Below are positions 7,227 to 13,401 of a stretch of DNA of 25,787 nucleotides, in pieces. Numbering within the stretch: position 1 is the first letter of the stretch; the number at the start of each line of letters is the position of its first letter. A program made the translations under genes and the position numbers. This stretch comes from Candidatus Sulfopaludibacter sp. SbA3 (lineage in GTDB: Bacteria; Acidobacteriota; Terriglobia; Bryobacterales; Bryobacteraceae), in the NCBI GenBank assembly GCA_945861255.1, contig CAMAUG010000010.1:1-25787 (forward strand), read 5' to 3'. The notes under the pieces are model-generated. The model made no database searches and was not told where the DNA came from. It saw only the letters and a list, made by a program, of their open reading frames with translations.

Positions 7227-8174
7227 TTACCGTGCGGGAGGAGCGTCGCACTTGCCGGTGCACACGGTCTCGGAGATCTTGACGGGAGCCCCAAGCTTGG
7301 ACTGGTCGGCGAGCGTGGGACGGCGGACGCTGGTGGATTCCAACACGGTTCCGCCCAGGCCCGGCGTGCGCACGATGATCTGCTGCTCTTTGAGCTTTTG
7401 GCCCTCGTTGCGCTCGTCACGCGTGATGCCATAGGGGGCGACGGCGTACAGGTTGACTTCGGTGATCTCTGATCCGTCGGCAGCCTTGGTTGTCGTACCA
7501 GCCTGCTGACGCATCATCTCCATGCGCCCAGTAAAGTTCAGTTCATAGTTCGCGACATTCGTCTTTGTCAAGCCGCCCGCCGTGTCGGTTTCACGGATTT
7601 CCCTCGCCCGTTCCGTGAACTGGCCGCCGGGCGTTTTCAGGGCCAGCGCATCGGTTTCACGCGTCACGCTGCCTTCCGTTACCGTGGTTACCTTGCGCTT
7701 CTCGGTGGCCTCGAAAGTGCCATTCAGAGTCGGACGATTCACGACCACGTCGGAGACGGTGGTCGATCCCTGGGTGACCGTTTCGATCGCGCGGCGCTCC
7801 GCTTCGATCATCCGGCCATGTAGATCGCTGCGATAAACCGTAGCCTTGATGGACGATTGTCCGCCCGCGCCCTTCTGCTCCTCCGCCACCACGCGCTCCG
7901 TTTCCACAAGTTTCCCATCGGCGTCGTACCTGCGTGTGATGGTTTCCGTGACGCGGCCGGCGGGGCTTTCACTCAGTACGCGCGCTTCGGTGGCCTGCAA
8001 TGGCACTTGGCGCCCGTTGAGGGACTGGCTCATGAACGTCCGCTGGCCCGGTTCCGTGGACGTGACCTTGGCGTCCGGAATGCGGTGTCCGCTGAGATCC
8101 GTCGTGTATACCGTCACGGCCGATTGTGCCAGCGCGAGCGTGGCCGGCAAGAATAAAGAGACCCAGTACTTCAC
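7227..8174 (-). CDS. Secreted repeat protein of unknown function
   Basis: I do not recognise this 315-aa protein. It starts at GTG 8174 with a clear signal peptide (KYWVSLFLPATLALAQ, cleavage near residue 17). The rest is built of about five degenerate units of 35-45 residues, recognisable from TVYTTDLSGHR, TVYRSDLHGRM, VVNRPTLNGTF, ANYELNFTGRM and EVNLYAVAPYG, each followed by a Glu/Arg/Thr-rich strand such as EATEKRKVTTVTEG. The strand-turn-strand rhythm suggests an extended beta structure, reminiscent of YD/RHS-type or bactofilin-like stacks, but no YD signature is present. The C-terminus has a CTGKC pair that could form a disulfide. It has its own promoter-like sequence and stands alone, transcribed divergently from prfB. 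Confidence 0.75.
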   Translation of the reverse strand: MKYWVSLFLPATLALAQSAVTVYTTDLSGHRIPDAKVTSTEPGQRTFMSQSLNGRQVPLQATEARVLSESPAGRVTETITRRYDADGKLVETERVVAEEQKGAGGQSSIKATVYRSDLHGRMIEAERRAIETVTQGSTTVSDVVVNRPTLNGTFEATEKRKVTTVTEGSVTRETDALALKTPGGQFTERAREIRETDTAGGLTKTNVANYELNFTGRMEMMRQQAGTTTKAADGSEITEVNLYAVAPYGITRDERNEGQKLKEQQIIVRTPGLGGTVLESTSVRRPTLADQSKLGAPVKISETVCTGKCDAPPAR

Positions 8175-8180
8175 ACTCTC

Positions 8181-8209
8181 AGGCTAGGCCGGATGCCCCG
8201 GCGTTGCAA
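8181..8209 (-). promoter_or_regulatory. Candidate sigma-70 promoter for the secreted repeat protein
   Basis: On the minus strand, TTGCAA (8209-8204), a 17-nt spacer and TAGCCT (8186-8181). The GTG start at 8174 follows after only 6 nt, so a leaderless transcript is again predicted. CCCCG and CGGGG flank the -35 region and could pair. Confidence 0.45.
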
Positions 8210-8530
8210 TCGGGGGAATACCTTAGGACTTGGCGTGAAACAACCCTGACTAACCAATTGCTACGGCGAATGGGTCCCCTCCTGGAGGTCGCTCGCCATC
8301 ACCGTGCCGTCCGTGATCCAATCCCACTCACGACGCCTACTTCGAGATCCAATGGGAAGCTCCACCGGCCTTTGTATTCGATCCGCGGTGGTTTAAGAAA
8401 TCGCGTGCTCGACATTGAGCGTCGCGTGACTACGGCTGGACCTTCGCGTGACCACCGCTGATCATCGCGCTTATTCACGTTGACGCGCGGTTCAGCGACC
8501 TCTCCGCCGCCCTGCTAAAATCAGATTAGA
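8210..8530. other. Gene-free gap upstream of prfB
   Basis: No convincing gene is seen. On the plus strand, 8318-8410 can be read as a 27-codon frame (contains AYFEIQWEAPPAFVFDPRWF) with no start codon and a stop on each side; it looks protein-like and may be a gene remnant. Further on come four TCGCG-anchored units (separate entry) and a TAAAAT box at 8516-8521, 9 nt before the prfB ATG. No tRNA or terminator was found. Confidence 0.4.
8401..8469. repeat. Four TCGCG-anchored units with 21-22 bp period
   Basis: TCGCG occurs at 8401, 8422, 8444 and 8465, so spacings are 21, 22 and 21 bp, close to two helical turns. The middle units (8422-8438 and 8444-8460) agree at 15 of 17 positions around TCGCGTGAC.AC.GCTG. 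This could be a decayed tandem repeat or phased protein-binding sites. Confidence 0.4.
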
Positions 8531-9668
8531 ATGACCCTCGACGAACTGGAAAGAGAGTACGTTTCGCTCCGCCAGCAGGCTGACGCTGTGCGGAGCTATC
8601 TTTGACGCACCCACCCGCAAATCGCAGGTAGCCAAGCTCGAAGAACAGACCAACGCGCCGGACTTCTGGGCGAATCCCGAAAAAAGCCAGAAGATCATGC
8701 AGGATCGTAAGCGCCTGGAGGAGCAAATCGGCCAGGACGAAAAGATCTCCACGCTCACCAGCGACCTGGAGACGATGTTTGAACTCGCGCGCGAAGGCGA
8801 AGACGTCGGCGCGGATCTGGCGCGAGAAATCAAGGGACTCGCCGGCTATCTGGAAAAGCTGGAGACCCGGATGCTGCTGTCGGGTGAAAACGACGCCCGC
8901 AGCGCCATCGTCACCATCCACCCGGGCGCGGGCGGAACCGAAAGCCAGGACTGGGCCGAGATGCTGCTGCGCATGTACCTGCGGTGGGCGGAGCGCAACG
9001 GCTATGAAGCCGTCATCACGGACCGTCTGGAAGGCGAAGGCGCGGGCATCAAATCGGTCACCTTCGAAATCAACGGCGAAAACGCGTACGGTATGTTGCA
9101 AAGTGAAGTGGGCGTTCACCGTCTGGTGCGCATCTCGCCGTTCGACGCCAACGCGCGGCGGCACACTTCGTTTGCGTCCGCTTTCGTGTATCCGCAGATC
9201 GACGATGAAATCAAGATCGACATCCGCGCGGAAGACCTGCGCGTCGATACGTTCCGCGCCTCGGGCGCCGGCGGCCAGCACGTCAACCGCACGGATTCAG
9301 CCATCCGCATGACGCACCTCCCCACCAACATCGTCGTGCAGTGCCAGAGCGAGCGCAGCCAGCACAAGAACCGAGCCACCGCGATGAAACAATTGCGAGC
9401 GAAACTTTACGAACATGAGTTGGCCAAGAAGCGCGCGGAGGAACGCAAGGTGGAAGACTCCAAGCTGGAAATCAACTTCGGCAGCCAGATCCGCAGCTAC
9501 GTGCTGGCCCCGTACCGTTTGATCAAGGATCATCGCACGAAGCTCGGTGTCGGCGATGTGGACCGCGTTATCGACGGCGATTTGAGCGAATTCACGCATG
9601 CCTACCTGGTGTGGCGAAAAACCGGCAAGACCGCGGCCGCGGGCGCGGATAAAGAGGACATCGATTAA
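8531..9668 (+). CDS. prfB: Peptide chain release factor 2 (programmed +1 frameshift)
   Basis: RF2 reads UAA and UGA stop codons and triggers peptide release on the ribosome. The first 24 codons from ATG 8531 (MTLDELEREYVSLRQQ...) end at CTT TGA (8600-8605). A +1 shift continues at GAC 8604 as DAPTRKSQVAKLEEQ, giving 378 aa, near the usual 365. The stop-codon recognition motif SPF is at 202-204 and the catalytic GGQ at 247-249 (SGAGGQHVN), almost the E. coli numbering. There is no Shine-Dalgarno before the ATG, only a TAAAAT box 9 nt upstream. An in-frame ATG at 8697 would give an N-terminally truncated protein and is not the real start. Confidence 0.96.
8592..8606 (+). promoter_or_regulatory. 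prfB: prfB autoregulatory +1 frameshift site
   Basis: The slippery sequence CTT TGA C (8600-8606) is the canonical RF2 site: low RF2 makes the ribosome pause at UGA and slip +1. The stimulating internal Shine-Dalgarno is shorter than the E. coli AGGGGG; here GGAG at 8592-8595 sits 4 nt before CTT. Confidence 0.93.
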
Positions 9669-9684
9669 CTTGGCTGCACCCCAT

Positions 9685-9743
9685 CCGCCCCCTCATGGTC
9701 GTGTGACAGTAAAGGCTTCCGAGCCGCGACCGTGAGGGAGCGG
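9685..9743. repeat. Long imperfect inverted repeat with nested hairpin (REP-like, copy 2)
   Basis: The left arm CCGCCCCCTCATGGTCG (9685-9701) pairs with the right arm CGACCGTGAGGGAGCGG (9727-9743): 17 positions with one mismatch and one G-T wobble. Within the 25-nt loop, GGCT (9714-9717) and AGCC (9722-9725) close a TCCG tetraloop. The right part resembles 1481-1514. It lies 16 nt after the prfB stop and may end that transcript, although it lacks a U tract. Confidence 0.65.
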
Positions 9744-9755
9744 GTGGCCCACACC

Positions 9756-10643
9756 ATGCTCTCCATTAAACAAGCCGCCGCGCTGCTCCGCTCCGGCGAT
9801 CTGGTCGCCTTTCCGACGGAGACAGTCTACGGCCTGGGCGCGAACGCGCTCGATGCCGCCGCGGTTGCGAAAATCTACCAATTGAAGGGCCGCCCGGCGT
9901 CCAGTCCGCTGATTGTGCATGTGTCTTCCATTGAGATGGCGAAGACGCTCGTCGCGGAATGGCCGCCGCGTGCCGAGGCTCTCGCCCGGCGCTACTGGCC
10001 CGGGCCGCTCACGTTGGTGCTGCCGAAAACGCCCGCGATCCCGGACATCGTCTCCGCCGGCCTGCCCACCGTGGGCATTCGCGTTCCCAACCACCCCGTC
10101 GCGCTGGAGTTGATCGCCGAAGCCGGCGTTCCTCTGGCCGCGCCCAGCGCCAACAAGTTCACCGGGCTTTCGCCCACCACTGCCGATCACGTGCGGCGTG
10201 CGTTCGGTGATGCGGTTCCCGTGCTCGATGGCGGGCCCTGCCAGGTCGGAATTGAATCGACCGTCGTTTCCGTGGAGGGTCCCGAAATCCGGCTGCTGCG
10301 GTCCGGCATGATCGGGTTTCCCGATATAGAGCGGGCGGTAGCGATACCGGGGAGTCCGCACCCCGCGCCGGGCATGCACGCGCGCCATTACAGTCCGCGC
10401 ACTCCGCTCACGCTTTCGGAGGCGCCCGATCCGCGCGGGGCATATGTCTGGATCGCGCGGCCCGCACAAGCCGCGCGGGTGGTCCACATGCCCGCGGCCG
10501 CCGCCGCATATGCGGCCCTCCTTTACGGTGTGCTGCATGAACTCGACGCCGAAGGTTGGCCTTCCATCACCGTGGAGCCTCCGCCTGATACCATCGAATG
10601 GACAGCCGTACTCGACCGTCTGCACAGAGCCGCCAACCAGTGA
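9756..10643 (+). CDS. sua5: Threonylcarbamoyl-AMP synthase, Sua5 type
   Basis: It makes threonylcarbamoyl-AMP from threonine, bicarbonate and ATP, the first step of the universal t6A37 tRNA modification. The YrdC domain (about 1-190) shows FPTETVYGLGANA, IYQLKGRPASSPLIVHV, PSANKFTGLSPTTADHV and the STVVSVEGPEIRLLRSG segment. The Sua5-specific linker PAPGMHARHYSPRTPL and a short C-terminal domain follow, so it is Sua5 rather than TsaC. I chose ATG 9756 (295 aa), because the upstream GTG at 9732 lies inside the inverted repeat and its extension does not look conserved. The stop overlaps the GTG of the next gene (GTGA). Confidence 0.9.
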   Translation: MLSIKQAAALLRSGDLVAFPTETVYGLGANALDAAAVAKIYQLKGRPASSPLIVHVSSIEMAKTLVAEWPPRAEALARRYWPGPLTLVLPKTPAIPDIVSAGLPTVGIRVPNHPVALELIAEAGVPLAAPSANKFTGLSPTTADHVRRAFGDAVPVLDGGPCQVGIESTVVSVEGPEIRLLRSGMIGFPDIERAVAIPGSPHPAPGMHARHYSPRTPLTLSEAPDPRGAYVWIARPAQAARVVHMPAAAAAYAALLYGVLHELDAEGWPSITVEPPPDTIEWTAVLDRLHRAANQ

Positions 10644-11383
10644 ATCTCCTCGCCGAAATCGACCAGACCCTCACCGCCACGCCCACGCTGTGGTGGCTGG
10701 GCCACGCCGGGTTCGTGGTGCGTTTCGCAAATATCACGTTTTACGTGGACCCGCTGCTTTCGCGGCCCGGGGCTCTGCTGGACGCCGGCACGGTCCGCAA
10801 TGCGGACATGATTCTGGCCACGCATGCGCACGGCGGCCACCTGGACGGCCCGTCGGTGGCGGCGATGCTCAAAGCGTCGCCACACGCGAAATTGATTCTT
10901 CCGAAGAGCGCAGCCGCGCACGCCAATTCGTTCGGCATCCCCTTGCCGCGCTTGACCACCACGGATTCCGATCTGCGCGTCGAGTATTGGAAGGACAACT
11001 TATACGGCCGCGTGTACGCCGTGCCGTCGGCGCACCCGGCCCTCGATTGGACGCCGCCCGGCGGCTACCCTTATCTGGGCTACCTGATTCGTTTTGGCCG
11101 CTGGACCATCTATCACGCCGGCGATTGCGTGGCCTATGGCGGCCTGGCGAAACGCTTGCGCCCCTATAACGTGTCCGTCGCGCTGCTGCCTATCGGCGGG
11201 AAAAACTTCTCACCGGCCGACGCCGCGCAACTCGCCTCCGACATCGGCGCGAAGTGGCTCGCGCCCATGCACTATACGCCCGGCGATGAGAGTGGCTTCG
11301 TCACGCACATGCTGGGCCAGCGCCCCGAGCAGTCCTTCAAAGTGTTTCAACCCGGCGAAAAATGGACCGTGCCGGAAGAATAG
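10640..11383 (+). CDS. Metallo-beta-lactamase-fold hydrolase, UlaG/UPF0173-like
   Basis: The 247-aa protein probably starts at GTG 10640 (VNLLAEIDQTL), overlapping the sua5 stop. The frame continues upstream to 10598, but only as shadow. Family features: WLGHAGFVVRF, VDPLLS, a metal motif THAHGGHLD, PSAHP, YHAGDC and MHYTPGD. The usual HxHxDH reads HAHGGH, so the aspartate that normally binds the second metal is glycine; the remaining ligands look present. It may use one metal or be altered in activity. The substrate is unknown. Its last 90 nt have a diverged second copy at 12006-12095, beyond the TA module. Confidence 0.85.
   Translation: MNLLAEIDQTLTATPTLWWLGHAGFVVRFANITFYVDPLLSRPGALLDAGTVRNADMILATHAHGGHLDGPSVAAMLKASPHAKLILPKSAAAHANSFGIPLPRLTTTDSDLRVEYWKDNLYGRVYAVPSAHPALDWTPPGGYPYLGYLIRFGRWTIYHAGDCVAYGGLAKRLRPYNVSVALLPIGGKNFSPADAAQLASDIGAKWLAPMHYTPGDESGFVTHMLGQRPEQSFKVFQPGEKWTVPEE
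11288..11377 (+). repeat. Direct repeat, copy A (3' end of the MBL-fold gene)
   Basis: These 90 nt match 12006-12095 at 80 of 90 positions without gaps, and the final 33 nt are identical. The two copies bracket the TA module. Confidence 0.9.
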
Positions 11384-11430
11384 GTGTGCGCGCGTCCCGT
11401 CCTTGAGTAAATTCCGTTACCATGGGGTAG

Positions 11431-11646
11431 ATGAGCGTTCAGACACTCGAAGCCGTGATAGATGAGCACGGGAATGTGCGTCTGCTCGAACCTGTGCAGC
11501 TGCCCGCATCGCGCAGAGCCTTAGTGACGATTCTCGATGACCATCTGATTCCCGAGACCGCACTCTTGAGCGAATCCGCCCTCGCCCAAGACTGGATGCG
11601 CCCGGAGGAGGACGAAGCGTGGTCCCACTTGCAGCCGGCGCCGTAG
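11431..11646 (+). CDS. Type II antitoxin, AF2212/DUF104-like
   Basis: This small protein (71 aa) begins with MSVQTLEAVIDEHGNVRLLE, the beta-strand pattern (xAVxxxGxxRxLExVxLP) of AF2212-like antitoxins, and continues PVQLPASRRALVTIL. The C-terminal half is acidic (EEDEAWSH) and probably wraps the toxin. It overlaps the toxin gene by 28 nt, as expected for a co-translated TA pair, and carries the toxin's ribosome-binding site GGAGGAGG (11604-11611). Neutralising the adjacent MazF-like toxin and autorepression are the likely roles. Base composition is less GC-rich than its flanks. Confidence 0.8.
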   Translation: MSVQTLEAVIDEHGNVRLLEPVQLPASRRALVTILDDHLIPETALLSESALAQDWMRPEEDEAWSHLQPAP

Positions 11647-11960
11647 TGTTGGTCCGCTTTCCGTTTTCCGACTTATCTCAAACCAAGTTGCGACCCGCCG
11701 TTGTCTTGGCCCATAGCGGCAAAGACGACTGGATTCTGTGCCAGGTAACCAGCAATCCCTACCGGGACGCTTCGGCGGTAGAGATTGACAATTCGAGTTT
11801 CATCTCCGGTTCACTAAATGTGACCAGCTTCGCGCGTCCGGGCAAGTTGTTCACGGCCGACGCCAGCCTGGTTCACTCCACTGTCGGCTCCCTGAAACCA
11901 ACGCCATTCCATCAAATAGTTGAGGCGCTGGTGGCGATAGTACGGCCCAAGCGATCCTAA
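11619..11960 (+). CDS. Type II toxin, MazF/PemK-like endoribonuclease
   Basis: The 113-aa protein starts at GTG 11619, with a strong GGAGGAGG Shine-Dalgarno 7 nt upstream inside the antitoxin gene. The family pattern is VVLVRFPFSDLSQTKLRPAV (the conserved Pro-Phe-Ser/Asp strand and K-x-RPAVV), DDWILCQVTSN for the second conserved block, and ARPGKLFTAD. MazF-like toxins cleave RNA at short sequences, and the RP pair contributes to the active site. The length is normal and the gene looks intact. It is convergent with the rhomboid gene and followed by a fragment of a second MBL-fold gene. Confidence 0.88.
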   Translation: MVPLAAGAVVLVRFPFSDLSQTKLRPAVVLAHSGKDDWILCQVTSNPYRDASAVEIDNSSFISGSLNVTSFARPGKLFTADASLVHSTVGSLKPTPFHQIVEALVAIVRPKRS

Positions 11961-12005
11961 ATGACTCAGGGCGCGCGGTCGTCGCCCGCATCAAGACCAG
12001 GATAG

Positions 12006-12101
12006 GAGAACGCCTTCGTCACGCACATGTCGGACCAGCGCCCGGAGCAGTTCTTCAAGGTATTTCAACCCGGCGAAAAATGGACCGTGCCGGAAAGTTG
12101 A
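12006..12101 (+). pseudogene. 3' remnant of a second MBL-fold hydrolase gene (direct repeat copy B)
   Basis: This fragment encodes ENAFVTHMSDQRPEQFFKVF and then QPGEKWTVPES, ending in TGA. It aligns with the C-terminus of the protein at 10640-11383 (ESGFVTHMLGQRPEQSFKVF). Among the last 82 shared nt, seven differ, and three of the six changed codons are synonymous. An in-frame TAG lies directly upstream (12003-12005) and no start exists. It therefore looks like the tail of a formerly complete paralogue, or the far junction of an insertion. Confidence 0.85.
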
Positions 12102-12113
12102 GCGCGTGGACTC

Positions 12114-12788
12114 TTAATCCGATTCGTACCATGCCCGCCACTTCGGCCTGCGGGCGGGGAACAAGCGGATCAGCAGCATCCCCGCCACGAAACCGCCCAC
12201 GTGCGCGAACCACGCCACGCCGCCGCCGGTGTAATTAGTCGTGGCCAGCGATCCCAACCCGCTCGCGAATTGAATCGCGAACCACCACAAAAGCATCAGC
12301 GCCGCCGGAATTTCCATGGTCGTGATGAACACGAATATCGGCACCAGCGTCACAATGCGCGCCCGCGGGAACTTGATCAGGTATGCGCCCATCACGCCCG
12401 CGATGGCTCCACTGGCGCCAATCGTTGGAACCCGCGAGTAAGGGCTTATGATTACTTGCAACACCGCGGCCGCCAATCCGCACAGCACGTAGAAACCCGC
12501 GTAGCGAGCGCTGCCGATCAAATCTTCCACGTTCCGTCCGAATACCCACAGGAACAGCATGTTGCCGATCAGGTGCATCCAGCCTCCGTGCAGGAACATG
12601 GAGGTCAGCAACGTGTACAACCGCCCGCTGATCGCGTCCGGAATCACGCCGAAGGTCTCGACGAACAGCGTCAGGCCCGCGCGGTTCAGAGACACCTGAA
12701 AGAAGAAGACCAGAACGTTCAGGGCGATGAAGACGCCCGTGACGATGGTCTTGGAGTGGATGCGTTCAGTGGAGCGGAGAGGAATCAT
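12114..12788 (-). CDS. Rhomboid-family intramembrane serine protease
   Basis: The 224-aa membrane protein has about six hydrophobic segments. Rhomboid landmarks: LLTSMFLHGGWMHLIGNMLF with the conserved Asn in the HxxxN region, catalytic Ser126 in GASGAIAG and catalytic His196 in WFAHVGGF. It cleaves transmembrane substrates within the inner membrane; the target here is unknown. It is the third gene of a minus-strand operon, 40 nt after the methyltransferase stop. Confidence 0.92.
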   Translation of the reverse strand: MIPLRSTERIHSKTIVTGVFIALNVLVFFFQVSLNRAGLTLFVETFGVIPDAISGRLYTLLTSMFLHGGWMHLIGNMLFLWVFGRNVEDLIGSARYAGFYVLCGLAAAVLQVIISPYSRVPTIGASGAIAGVMGAYLIKFPRARIVTLVPIFVFITTMEIPAALMLLWWFAIQFASGLGSLATTNYTGGGVAWFAHVGGFVAGMLLIRLFPARRPKWRAWYESD

Positions 12789-12828
12789 GCGCGGGAGGCT
12801 TCGACCACGCCCCGGCCGTCAGTTCTTG

Positions 12829-13395
12829 TCAGTTCTTTTCCGCTGGCATCTCATACAGGTACAGCAGATGCTCGTGGCGGTCGTCGGTTTTCTCGATGCG
12901 CGCGGCTTTCCAGCCCGGTACTGCGTAGTCGTGCGAAATCACGCGTGCGCCGGGCTTCAGGAATTTTTCCAGGCGCGGCCGGAGCTTTTCGTTTAGCGCG
13001 GTCGCCAGATAGATGGTCACCACGTCGGCGCGGCTCAAGTCTGCTTCCATCGCGTCGCCGTGAATCACGTGCGCCACTCCGGTAAGGCCTCGCTTCACGA
13101 TGTTGGCGGTGGCCTGCGCCACCAGCTTCGGCGAGATCTCCACGCCCACGGCGTTGGCTTTGTACTTGCCTGCGGCCGCGATCAGAATGCGACCATCGCC
13201 GCACCCCAAGTCGTACAGCGTTTCGCCCGGCTTCAGGCGTGCCAGCTCCAGCATCCTGTCCACCACGCGCGCCGGAGAAGTCACATACGGTGCAAGCCGG
13301 TTGATGTAGGACTTATTGGGAACTGGTTCCTGCGCCGCCGCGGGCAACGCCAGCAATATCGCTACTGTCGTCGAGAAAAGAGTGCATCGGCGCAT
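12829..13395 (-). CDS. Class I SAM methyltransferase with a signal peptide, FAM173-like
   Basis: The 188-aa protein starts with a Sec-type signal (MRRCTLFSTTVAILLALPAAAQ, split as MRRCTLFSTT and VAILLALPAAAQ; cleavage near 21). A Rossmann-type domain follows with motif I LYDLGCGDGR (60-69), acidic loop VGVEISPKLV, GDAMEADLSRADVVTIYL and PGARVISHDY. The pattern DVVTxYL...LNEKLRPRLEKFLKPG resembles FAM173-type protein-lysine methyltransferases. An exported SAM enzyme is odd because SAM is not expected in the periplasm; the N-terminus could instead act as a membrane anchor with the domain inside. It starts 6 nt after the stop of the upstream secreted protein gene. Confidence 0.82.
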   Translation of the reverse strand: MRRCTLFSTTVAILLALPAAAQEPVPNKSYINRLAPYVTSPARVVDRMLELARLKPGETLYDLGCGDGRILIAAAGKYKANAVGVEISPKLVAQATANIVKRGLTGVAHVIHGDAMEADLSRADVVTIYLATALNEKLRPRLEKFLKPGARVISHDYAVPGWKAARIEKTDDRHEHLLYLYEMPAEKN

Positions 13396-13401
13396 AAGAG
13401 G

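Noticed and set aside
8480..8521. TTGACG (8480-8485) as -35 box for the TAAAAT before prfB
   Set aside because: The spacer would be 30 nt, far too long for a sigma-70 promoter.
8697..9668. prfB starting at ATG 8697
   Set aside because: The upstream +1 frameshift structure and the conserved N-terminal residues show that translation starts at 8531.
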